The notes below the pieces were generated by a model, which was not told where the DNA came from, did no database searches, and saw nothing but the letters and a program-made list of their open reading frames with translations. A DNA stretch of 64,000 bases from the NCBI GenBank assembly GCA_000403215.2, contig KE159541.1, positions 18,419 through 82,418 on the forward strand, read 5' to 3'. This document shows positions 25,778 to 33,735 of this stretch, piece by piece (positions within the stretch are counted from its first letter, which is position 1; every line of letters starts with the position of its first letter). Position numbers and translations under genes: made by a program. The stretch is from Lachnospiraceae bacterium A4 (GTDB taxonomy: Bacteria; Bacillota; Clostridia; Lachnospirales; Lachnospiraceae).

Positions 25778-27937
25778 TCAAATCTCCCTCACCACAACCC
25801 TCGCGCCCATGCGGCTTAACAGTTCGTTTGTGATGCTCTGCGCCTGCTCCGCCACCACCGGCGCGGCGATTTCCCGATCGCCGTCCCTGCCGATCAGCGT
25901 GACGGTCATGCCCACGCTCACATTGGAAAGCGCTGTAATGTCAACCGCAAGCTGATCCATACAAACCCTTCCGACAATCGGCGCCTGCTGTCCATTGATC
26001 AATACATTGTGTCCTCTGCCGGACAAAATTCTCGGCAAGCCATCTGCATAGCCGATCGACACGATGGCAATGCGGCTGTCTCTGTCCGCCACAAAATCTC
26101 TGCCATAACCGACACTGTCTCCCTGTCTTACCTTTCGTATCAAGACGATCTGTGCTTTGAGAGAAAGGACTGGTTTGAGGTTCAGATGCAGCTTCGTCTG
26201 TGCATCTGGCGTACTCAGAACGCCGTACAGCGCAATGCCTGCCCTGACATAACTGCACTTGAGTTCCGGATAATTCAAGAGGCCATAGCTGCTCTGAATA
26301 TGAGTTTTCGGAATGTGTATGCCCTGTTTTTTCAGCCTGTTTACCACTTTATAAAATCTTGCAATCTGCTGTCTGGTGAACAGGATATCCTTCTCGTCCT
26401 GACTGTCCGCCACGCACAGATGTGTGTAAATTCCATTGATGATAAGATTTTTCATTGCAAACACCCGCGAGAGCTTCTGTACTTCTTTTCCAGTATCACT
26501 CTCCACAGGCACCCAAAATCCCAGACGGTGCATTCCTGTGTCTAATTTGATGTGTGCTTTGACCTGAACGCCCTGCGCATTCAGCCTGCACGCATAATCG
26601 TAATCAACCAGCGTCTGCGAAAGGTCATACCGGCGAAGCTCATTTGCCCGCTCTGGCGGCGTGCAGCCCAAGATCAGAAGCTCGCCGCGGACGCCAAATC
26701 TGCGCAGCGCAATCCCCTCCTCAACGGTCGCAACGGCAAACGCTCTGACGCCGATTCTGTCCAAATGCGCCGCAATCTCGTACATGCCATGTCCGTAAGC
26801 CTGCGCCTTCACGACTGCCATCAACTCGCATTTGGGCGGCATTGCCTCGCGCAATACCTTTACATTGTGCGTAAGATTGTCCAGATTGATTTCAATGTAC
26901 GCCCTGTCTGCGCCCTTGTGCTGCTCGTTTTTCCTGCGTCCAAACCGCTGCCAACATGCCGCTGCCGCCACACTAAATGACACCGATGTCACAGTTACTG
27001 CAAGAAAATGCACGATGCTGTTCTCCACAAGAAGCGTCTGCAAATGAAGCACCTTTGCGGCAAGCCGTATGACCACAATCATCATCGGGTGAATACTGTA
27101 GACAAGAAGCGAGACATCGCGCAGCCAGACATGGCGTTTTCCCCGAAAAGACAGCAGGGCCTGAAACAAAAAATACATACAGGGCAGCAAAAAGAAATAC
27201 ATACTATCATGACGCTGCACTTGAAAGTGATGTAAAAGCAATCCCTCTGCCAGCATAAACAATAACATCACAATGCACATTGTCCATGACACCGCCGGTC
27301 TTATGTGTGTCTGCGCGTCCGCAATCCACCCGCCTAAGACGAAAAAAACAGGCGCAAAGAAAATGCCGTTTCTGGTGTAATCCGACACCTGAAACCAAAG
27401 CGTATAAAAACCGCCAAGAACAGGCACATTTTCTGCCAGCCCATAATAACTGTCGCCAAACAGACCTATGAGATATAACACTGCCGTCACTGCAAACGCT
27501 CTGTGAAAGCCACTCTTTCGCACCAGCACCCAAGCAAGCGCACCGCCTGCAAGCGACGCAGGCAGATACCACAGGTGATACAGTGTCCCGTCAAAAACGA
27601 TATCCTTTATCAGATTCGGGAGCAGATTTTCCATCTTAAAATACCCATTGTAGATGTTAATGGGTATGTAGAGCAAAATTGCCGCCCCGTAGATCAGCGC
27701 CGTCTTTTTTAAAAACATCATGAATTTGTCGGATTTGTAGCTGTATCTGGAAATCAGAAAGAAGCCAGATGTCATAAAAAAGAACGGGACTGCCACGCGG
27801 GCAATCACACGCGTCAGAATAAAATCTCCCAATTCGCTGTAGGTGCCAAGCGGCGATGTGTGAATTGCAATGATCAATACTGCTGCTATCATTCGAAAAC
27901 AGTCTATCCCTGTGTAACTTTTGCTCTCTGCTCTCAT
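25778..27937 (-). CDS. vanT: VanT-type membrane serine/alanine racemase
   Basis: A 719-residue fusion. The N-terminal acyltransferase-3-like membrane domain (about 1-335, around ten segments; GIDCFRMIAAVLIIAIHTSPL at the start) is joined to a PLP racemase domain (about 345-715). The PLP lysine is in MAVVKAQAYGHG and the catalytic Tyr region in VRAGIALYG. VanT makes D-Ser for altered peptidoglycan precursors in vanC/E/G systems. ATG 27937 follows AAAGAGGG; the open frame extends to 28012, overlapping the vanXY stop. Confidence 0.93.
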   Translation of the reverse strand: MRAESKSYTGIDCFRMIAAVLIIAIHTSPLGTYSELGDFILTRVIARVAVPFFFMTSGFFLISRYSYKSDKFMMFLKKTALIYGAAILLYIPINIYNGYFKMENLLPNLIKDIVFDGTLYHLWYLPASLAGGALAWVLVRKSGFHRAFAVTAVLYLIGLFGDSYYGLAENVPVLGGFYTLWFQVSDYTRNGIFFAPVFFVLGGWIADAQTHIRPAVSWTMCIVMLLFMLAEGLLLHHFQVQRHDSMYFFLLPCMYFLFQALLSFRGKRHVWLRDVSLLVYSIHPMMIVVIRLAAKVLHLQTLLVENSIVHFLAVTVTSVSFSVAAAACWQRFGRRKNEQHKGADRAYIEINLDNLTHNVKVLREAMPPKCELMAVVKAQAYGHGMYEIAAHLDRIGVRAFAVATVEEGIALRRFGVRGELLILGCTPPERANELRRYDLSQTLVDYDYACRLNAQGVQVKAHIKLDTGMHRLGFWVPVESDTGKEVQKLSRVFAMKNLIINGIYTHLCVADSQDEKDILFTRQQIARFYKVVNRLKKQGIHIPKTHIQSSYGLLNYPELKCSYVRAGIALYGVLSTPDAQTKLHLNLKPVLSLKAQIVLIRKVRQGDSVGYGRDFVADRDSRIAIVSIGYADGLPRILSGRGHNVLINGQQAPIVGRVCMDQLAVDITALSNVSVGMTVTLIGRDGDREIAAPVVAEQAQSITNELLSRMGARVVVREI

Positions 27938-28008
27938 TGTTTTCCCTCTTTCTGATCCATAGAATAAACCTTTATTTCTGACACATATGTCATTTTTCTG
28001 CTGACAGC

Positions 28009-28773
28009 TCATCCTTTGCAGTATTCTGTCACAATAAATCCATCACAATTATTGCCTGATAGACTGTATGGATGCAGCCCATCAACTACAAGCTCCACTG
28101 CCCCGTCCATCTCATCTGCCCTGACAAAAGAAACTGCAAACCGCTCTCCCTGTTTTCGTTCTGCGATATAAGATTTCTCTCCATAGCGGTACTTTTTTAA
28201 AAACGCAAGATACTCCTCAAGCGCCATGCCCATCTGCGTCATGATTTCGGCATGTGGTGTCCCCACATACCGAAAATGCCACGGCTCATGTTCAATCCCT
28301 GTAATAGCTTGTTTGCCCTCTTGATACCGCTCTACAAATCCATGCGCTGCTGCTCTTTGGCGGAATGTCTGACAGATGCCCTCATATGGAAAATCGGGAC
28401 GAATAAAGTCAATCTCCGGCTTATTTAGCGCAAGATCTATGGCAAGCCCCGTCTGGTGCTCGCTGTGTCCGGGAACTGCAACATAATTCTGTGTAAATTC
28501 CAACCCATTTTCCGCCAATGAATCATCCCATATCTTCTGCTGCTCTGCCATGGAACGCCATGCGCTCACCGGCACAATCTGACCTGCCCCGCCGATTTCG
28601 TGTATCAGATTTTTCAGTGCGCCTGCCGCTGTACGCTCATATAAAATCTCTTCCCCCTCCCATGTGCCGACGCTGCACAAATCCGTGGATGCTTCCTGAT
28701 ATGGATATTCTGGATTTACTAAAATCAAATATCCACGATGTATGTCATCTGTTTTTAAAATGATTGTTTGCAT
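28009..28773 (-). CDS. vanXY: VanXY-type D,D-peptidase/carboxypeptidase
   Basis: A 254-residue zinc peptidase of the VanY/VanX family that removes D-Ala-ending precursors. Zinc and catalytic motifs are SEHQTGLAIDL (SxHxxGxAxD, about residue 108-118) and EPWHFRYVG (catalytic Glu and third zinc His, about 166-174). No signal peptide, so it is cytosolic as expected for VanXY. The C-terminal 70 residues extend beyond the core. ATG 28773 has a G-run 6 nt upstream. Located between vanG and vanT with short gaps, one operon. Confidence 0.9.
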   Translation of the reverse strand: MQTIILKTDDIHRGYLILVNPEYPYQEASTDLCSVGTWEGEEILYERTAAGALKNLIHEIGGAGQIVPVSAWRSMAEQQKIWDDSLAENGLEFTQNYVAVPGHSEHQTGLAIDLALNKPEIDFIRPDFPYEGICQTFRQRAAAHGFVERYQEGKQAITGIEHEPWHFRYVGTPHAEIMTQMGMALEEYLAFLKKYRYGEKSYIAERKQGERFAVSFVRADEMDGAVELVVDGLHPYSLSGNNCDGFIVTEYCKG

Positions 28774-28795
28774 AGTATCCCCCATACCATAAACA

Positions 28796-29866
28796 TCAGC
28801 TCATAAACGCCTGTCCGATAATTCTGTCCACCACCTCTGCAAAACCATACCCTGCTGCGCGCATCATGCCCGGATAGCGGCTGTGCTCGGTAAATCCCGG
28901 TATCGTGTTGACCTCATTGAACACAATCTCCCCCGCCGGCGTCAGAAACATATCCACCCGCGCAAAGCCGTCACAGTCCAGCGCGCGGTAAATCCTCTTT
29001 GCCGCTTCCTTGATCTCCTGTGCCTTCTCCGCCGCAATCCTTGCAGGCACATGAATCGCTGAGGTCTTGAGTGTATACTTCTCCGTGTAATCAAAAAATC
29101 CGTTGGCACACGCCGCGGTGTCAAGCTCAATCTCGTCAACCTCCCCGACAGTCAACTGATCACGTCCGCACATAGCACAGCCTACCTCAAAACCGTCAAT
29201 CGCCTCCTCCAATATGACACGATTGTCATAATCAAACGCAAGTGCAATGGCTGGCGCAAGCTGTTCCGGTGCGCTCACTTTTGTCACACCAAAGGACGAG
29301 CCTGCTTTCACAGGCTTTACAAAGACCGGAAATCCAATGTTCTCTGCAAACGCGCACGCCTTGTTGACTGCGGTATTGTCCATTAGTACCATGGCTCTTG
29401 GCACGCGCACGCCCGCAAGCTCTGCAAGCCGGTGTGCCCTGTCCTTGTCCATGCACAGCGCGGAGGACAATGTCCCGCAGCCGACCAGCGGAATCCCTGC
29501 AAGCTCTGCAACTCCCTGAACTGTCCCATCTTCGCCGTTTCGACCGTGCAGCACCGGAAAGACCGCGTCAACAGGAATCGCTTCCGGTATGGACTGCGCG
29601 CGGCACAGGATCAGATGATGATAAGTCCTGTCAGGCGAGAGCAGCGCCGGCACGCAGTCGCTCTCATTGCACCACGTATCCTTTTGAAGCTTGTCCATCT
29701 CCCCTGTAAAGTAAAACCACTGTCCCTCCCGCGTGATTCCGACCGGCACAGGATTATATTTTTTCCTGTCCATATTACAAATCACCGCATACGCGGACTG
29801 CAAGGACACCTCATACTCTGACGACGCACCGCCAAATAAGACTACAATATTTTTTCTATTTTCCAT
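28796..29866 (-). CDS. vanG: D-alanine--D-serine ligase, VanG type
   Basis: A 356-residue ATP-grasp ligase making D-Ala-D-Ser (by family), which lowers vancomycin affinity of cell-wall precursors. Seen: VVLFGGASSEYEVSLQSA start, PVLHGRNGEDGTVQG, GFPVFVKPVKAGSSFGVTKV, the omega-loop FFDYTEKYTLKTS, and FNEVNTIPGFTEHSRYP. The EKY-type loop matches VanG/VanC ligases rather than the KxY of D-Lac ligases (from memory of the families). AGGAGTG 8 nt before ATG 29866 sets the start. First gene of vanG-vanXY-vanT. Confidence 0.92.
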   Translation of the reverse strand: MENRKNIVVLFGGASSEYEVSLQSAYAVICNMDRKKYNPVPVGITREGQWFYFTGEMDKLQKDTWCNESDCVPALLSPDRTYHHLILCRAQSIPEAIPVDAVFPVLHGRNGEDGTVQGVAELAGIPLVGCGTLSSALCMDKDRAHRLAELAGVRVPRAMVLMDNTAVNKACAFAENIGFPVFVKPVKAGSSFGVTKVSAPEQLAPAIALAFDYDNRVILEEAIDGFEVGCAMCGRDQLTVGEVDEIELDTAACANGFFDYTEKYTLKTSAIHVPARIAAEKAQEIKEAAKRIYRALDCDGFARVDMFLTPAGEIVFNEVNTIPGFTEHSRYPGMMRAAGYGFAEVVDRIIGQAFMS

Positions 29867-29909
29867 TTCTGTCACTCCTGTTTTTTGTTTTTATAGCATC
29901 TATCTCCAA

Positions 29910-29967
29910 ATGATACCAGAACAATTTTTAAGTTCCAATGCCACAAAAGATTAAGAACTATTAAGAT
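29910..29967 (-). promoter_or_regulatory. Candidate vanG promoter with VanR-type direct repeat
   Basis: Read on the minus strand: TTGGAA (29938-29933), a 17-nt spacer, then TATCAT (29915-29910), about 44 nt before the vanG start. Ten nt upstream of the -35 box is a direct repeat TCTTAATAGT-TCTTAATC, two TCTTAAT units with 10-bp period (29967-29949). OmpR-family regulators such as VanR bind direct repeats of about this period, so this is a plausible operator (inference). Confidence 0.5.
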
Positions 29968-30004
29968 TTCATGATGATATGTTGATATGCCTGAAACGGC
30001 GCAT

Positions 30005-30053
30005 CAAAAAAGAAACCTGTTTTCATACTGTAATTGTATCAAAACAGGTTTCT
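30005..30053 (-). terminator. Strong intrinsic terminator after AAA-ATPase copy 2
   Basis: Perfect 13-bp stem AGAAACCTGTTTT/AAAACAGGTTTCT with a 17-nt loop, followed on the minus strand by TTTTTTG. It ends the AAA-ATPase transcript and insulates it from vanG, which must start from its own promoter. Confidence 0.85.
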
Positions 30054-30124
30054 CTATGTTTTTCAGCTTCCTATCACCTTTATCAAAGTTTTCTCTCGAA
30101 AATCTTACAATTTCCTTACGATGC

Positions 30125-31684
30125 CTACAGCAATTCTTCGATCACACACTGGTGCTCTTTCTTCACGGTATCATAGCTGAGCCCAACTGCAAGAATATGT
30201 TCTACGTGCTCGCCTTTTAACTTCTCGCAATACTCCTTCATCCTAATCTGGGCAATCGCTGCTTGAGGCGTATCATCTGCCTTTAACTCAAGGACAATTC
30301 CCGGGAATTTTTTGCGCCTTGGATGAAAGATAAAGTCCGCAAATCCCTTTCCGCTTTTTTCTTCACGTTCCACTCTGTACATGTCCCGCGCTGCAAGATA
30401 TGCAAGCGTAACCACACAGGATAAACTATTTTCGTCATTGTATCTGAGAATTGGCAGCTCGCTGTTATGAATGTTATGCAAGTATGACGCGACGATATCA
30501 CCTTTTTTGTCCAAGGTCGCGTTCAGAATTTCATTGGAATTTCGGACTAGCTCTGCCACATAGCCAAACTCATCATCTTTTAAGGCCTTATGAAATTCCA
30601 GCATAAGCTCTTTATTTGGTATCCTTATATTTCCATCATAGTATGACAACAGACCATAGATAATCATCGCCGAAAAGATTTCTTCTTTGTTCTTTGGATT
30701 TTTTTGTCCAGCAGCATACTCTTCGTTAATCTCAATTATGACAGGCATGTCATTTACCATCTTCACCACATCATCACGCACTTCTCCGATGTTATATTTT
30801 AGGAAAAATAGTACTTCATCCATTTTTCCGGTTCTGGTCCAGTAGCTCTGGCAAGCCGCATCTTCGAGCGCACAGACCACCGATCTCGGATTATACAGGC
30901 GCTCACCGCTTCGGGTCTGATAGCCATTGTACCAGTCGCGAATGTCCTCCATCGTCAACGCCGTCTGTTTATCGCAGAGCGCTTCCACCTCGTTTTCCGT
31001 AAATCCGAAATACTCCTCAAAAAACGGGTCCTTGAGCATGGTATATTCCCGAAACATATTCAGCGCAGAACCCATACTGTACTTTTTAACAGGCAATACG
31101 CCTGTCATGTAAGTCAGTGCCACATAAGGGCGGTCCTTCAAAAGATTGCGCAGAAATTCCAGAAATGCACTATGATGCTCCGTGAACAGTTCATGGCTGA
31201 ATAGATAGTCCCATTCGTCGATGATAAAGATAAACTGCTCCTTTGTCGCGGCAAGTAAATCTGATATCCTGTGAAAATTTTTCTCTCTGAGTTCCGGGTA
31301 TGCCTCCTTGATATCCTCAGTGATGGATTCTTTGATCAGATTGATGTAATCCTCATAGGTACTGCCATCGTCGGGCAGGTCATTCAGGCTCAGGCTGATG
31401 ACATTATATTGATTTAAATGTGTGTTGTATGCCCCGCTTTTGCTGATGTCTAAATGCTCAAATACGCCTTTTGCATCATATGCCTTTCCATAGTATGCCC
31501 CAAGCATATTCAGAATCGACGTTTTCCCAAAACGGCGCGGTTTTGTGATGCAGATATATTTTGTATTTGTGCGAATCCGCTTATTGATCGCTTCAATCAT
31601 TGCGGACTTGTCCACAAAAAATTCACTGTTTACCAGTTCCGTATATAAAATCAGCGGAGTTTCCGTATTCAAACATAATGCCAT
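30125..31684 (-). CDS. AAA-ATPase with C-terminal PD-(D/E)XK nuclease-like domain, copy 2
   Basis: A 519-residue protein of the same type as the gene at 22542. Walker A-like KPRRFGKTSILNML (about residue 45), Walker B FIFIIDEWDYLF (about 150), and the C-terminal nuclease-like domain with GKGFADFIFHPR and GIVLELKADDT (about 440-480). AAGGAGG 6 nt before ATG 31684. It lies between vanS and vanG, where vanG-type clusters usually carry vanY/vanW genes or nothing, and has its own terminator. It looks like an insertion into the van locus rather than part of it. Confidence 0.9.
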   Translation of the reverse strand: MALCLNTETPLILYTELVNSEFFVDKSAMIEAINKRIRTNTKYICITKPRRFGKTSILNMLGAYYGKAYDAKGVFEHLDISKSGAYNTHLNQYNVISLSLNDLPDDGSTYEDYINLIKESITEDIKEAYPELREKNFHRISDLLAATKEQFIFIIDEWDYLFSHELFTEHHSAFLEFLRNLLKDRPYVALTYMTGVLPVKKYSMGSALNMFREYTMLKDPFFEEYFGFTENEVEALCDKQTALTMEDIRDWYNGYQTRSGERLYNPRSVVCALEDAACQSYWTRTGKMDEVLFFLKYNIGEVRDDVVKMVNDMPVIIEINEEYAAGQKNPKNKEEIFSAMIIYGLLSYYDGNIRIPNKELMLEFHKALKDDEFGYVAELVRNSNEILNATLDKKGDIVASYLHNIHNSELPILRYNDENSLSCVVTLAYLAARDMYRVEREEKSGKGFADFIFHPRRKKFPGIVLELKADDTPQAAIAQIRMKEYCEKLKGEHVEHILAVGLSYDTVKKEHQCVIEELL

Positions 31685-31862
31685 GACATACCTCCTTTTG
31701 CAACAGCTCTGTTTTCTTTTCATTATAACCTTTCAGTTCCCCTGTTACAAGCAAAATTCGGTAGAATAGTCGCCCCGCATTTTTATCTGTCAGGGAAAAG
31801 TTGACAGCAAATTGAATTTGGACATCCGCCGGACTTTGCGCCAATATTTAGCCAGCAGGCAT

Positions 31863-33032
31863 CTATACCGGAAGCGTCACAATAAAGATTGTGCACTCAT
31901 TCGCACTCGCCGCGGTGATGGTGCCCCCGTGCAGCTCTACAATCTCCTTTGCAATGGCAAGTCCAAGCCCCGCGCCGCCAGTCGCTGACGAACGCGCTGC
32001 GTCTGCTCTGTAAAACTGCTCAAAGATATGCGAAAGTTTGTCCGGCGGAATGGTTTTTCCGCTATTTTTTATCATGATTTTCACCATGTCCGCCTCCGTC
32101 TGTGCATAGAGGCTGATTTCCGTTCCGGCGTAACTGTAGTTGACTGCATTTCGAATCAGGTTGTCAAACGCGCGCGCAAGCTTGTCCGCATCGCCTACAA
32201 GCATAATGTCCGGTGCTATGTTTAAGCTCCACCGAAGCTCCCGCTCTGCAAGAATCGGGTGAAACTCACTTGCGAGCTGCTCGAGCATACGGCTCAGATG
32301 AAGCCGCTCGGTTTCGAGTGTGAGCGCCGTCAAGTTAAAGCGCGTGATATCAAAAAATTCGTTGATCAGCTCTTCAAGGCGCTCTGCCTTATCGAGCGCA
32401 ATCTCCGTGTAGCGGCAGCGAAGCTCCTGTGAAATCTGCGGTTCATCGCGCAGCAGCGTCAGATATCCAATCACGCTTGTGAGCGGTGTTTTGAGGTCGT
32501 GCGCCAGATAGACAATCAAGTCATTTTTGCGCTGCTCGGCAAGCAGCGCATCACTCTTTCGCTTCTCTAGTGTGTGTTTGATGGAATTGATTTTGCGCTC
32601 TGTGGCGGCAAGCTCCTGCGAGAGAATGACATCTCCCGCATTCTCTGTCACCAGCGCGTCAATGCCGCGGTTGATCTCCGAAAAATATTTGATAAAGCTA
32701 TTGATATAAATCATCTGGGCAATCATAAACAGAAACATGATGCCGCCCATAAAATACCACTCTAGGTAATTTCGTATATAAAGCTGATATGTCTCCCGTG
32801 CGCGTTCATAGGCGTCCTTTCTTCCTGCATAGATCACATGGTCCAAAAATCCAACCACAAAGTTTGCAAACCGCCCGCGAAAGACAAAATCATACAGTAA
32901 ACTTGCGCCAAGGACTGAAAATAACATGGTGAAAATTGTTACCAAAAACAGCTTGGTCTTGATCTGGCCGTAACCACTCTCCTTTCGTTTTTTCCGATTG
33001 CGCATTCTCCAATTCCGAAACCACTCACTCAA
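31863..33032 (-). CDS. vanS: VanS-like sensor histidine kinase
   Basis: A 389-residue kinase. Two membrane segments (about 25-47 and 93-115) enclose a short outer loop of about 45 residues. HisKA follows with LIVYLAHDLKTPLTSVIGYL (phospho-His about 178), then HATPase_c with FDNLIRNAVNYSY and GGAGLGLAIAKEIV. The short loop and YLAHDLKTPLTSVIGYL match VanS of B/G-type systems as I know them. It starts with TTG, overlapping the vanR stop by 8 nt; an internal ATG at 33005 is an alternative start. Confidence 0.87.
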   Translation of the reverse strand: MSEWFRNWRMRNRKKRKESGYGQIKTKLFLVTIFTMLFSVLGASLLYDFVFRGRFANFVVGFLDHVIYAGRKDAYERARETYQLYIRNYLEWYFMGGIMFLFMIAQMIYINSFIKYFSEINRGIDALVTENAGDVILSQELAATERKINSIKHTLEKRKSDALLAEQRKNDLIVYLAHDLKTPLTSVIGYLTLLRDEPQISQELRCRYTEIALDKAERLEELINEFFDITRFNLTALTLETERLHLSRMLEQLASEFHPILAERELRWSLNIAPDIMLVGDADKLARAFDNLIRNAVNYSYAGTEISLYAQTEADMVKIMIKNSGKTIPPDKLSHIFEQFYRADAARSSATGGAGLGLAIAKEIVELHGGTITAASANECTIFIVTLPV

Positions 33033-33717
33033 TTGTATACCCCACTCCCCAGATGGTCTTGATATATTTGGGACGCCGCGCCGGCTCGTTCATCTTCTCA
33101 CGCAGCCTTGCAATGTGCGTCATGACGGTATTGTTGTTGTCGAGATACTTTTCTCCCCAGACAGCCTCAAACAGCTCCTCCGATGAGACGACCGTGCCGC
33201 GCCTGCCGCACAGATACCACAGGATTTCAAACTCGATCGGCGTCAGCGCCACTTCTTTTCCGTTTAACAGGCATTTATGTGTATCCTTTGAGATCTGTAA
33301 TCCTCTGATATCCAGCTCATTCTGCTGTGGCGCTTCCTTGCCGACATTATACCGCGTGTAGCGCCGAAGCTGCGTCTTGACCCTTGCAACCACCTCCAGC
33401 GGGTTAAAGGGCTTGGTGATATAGTCGTCCGCGCCGAGTGTCAGCCCCATGATTTTATCCCCGTCCTCCACCTTTGCCGTGAGCATGATGATTGGATAAA
33501 AATATTTTTCCCGAATTTTCTGGCAGATGCGAAAGCCGTCAATGTCCGGCAGCATAATGTCCAGCACTGCCAAATCCAGCGCGGTCTCCCCGATGCATTG
33601 AAGTGCATCTGTGCCATTATAATATTTGTAAACTGTATACCCGTCGTTTTTGAGATACACTTCAATTAAATCGGCGATTTCTTTCTCGTCATCGACCACT
33701 AAAATCTTTTCATTCAC
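33025..33717 (-). CDS. vanR: VanR-like OmpR-family response regulator
   Basis: A 230-residue regulator. Receiver with VVDDEKEIADLIEVYLKNDG, phospho-Asp in LAVLDIMLPD, MLTAKVEDGDKI and DDYITKPFNPLEV. The winged helix runs from about 135 (VALTPIEFEILWYL, VMTHIARLREKMNEP). The N-terminal half closely fits the VanR-G type. It follows pepF by only 18 nt on the same strand, so pepF, vanR and vanS probably share a transcript. Likely target: the direct repeat upstream of vanG (inference). Confidence 0.9.
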   Translation of the reverse strand: MNEKILVVDDEKEIADLIEVYLKNDGYTVYKYYNGTDALQCIGETALDLAVLDIMLPDIDGFRICQKIREKYFYPIIMLTAKVEDGDKIMGLTLGADDYITKPFNPLEVVARVKTQLRRYTRYNVGKEAPQQNELDIRGLQISKDTHKCLLNGKEVALTPIEFEILWYLCGRRGTVVSSEELFEAVWGEKYLDNNNTVMTHIARLREKMNEPARRPKYIKTIWGVGYTIE

Positions 33718-33735
33718 GATACTGCCTCCGATGTA

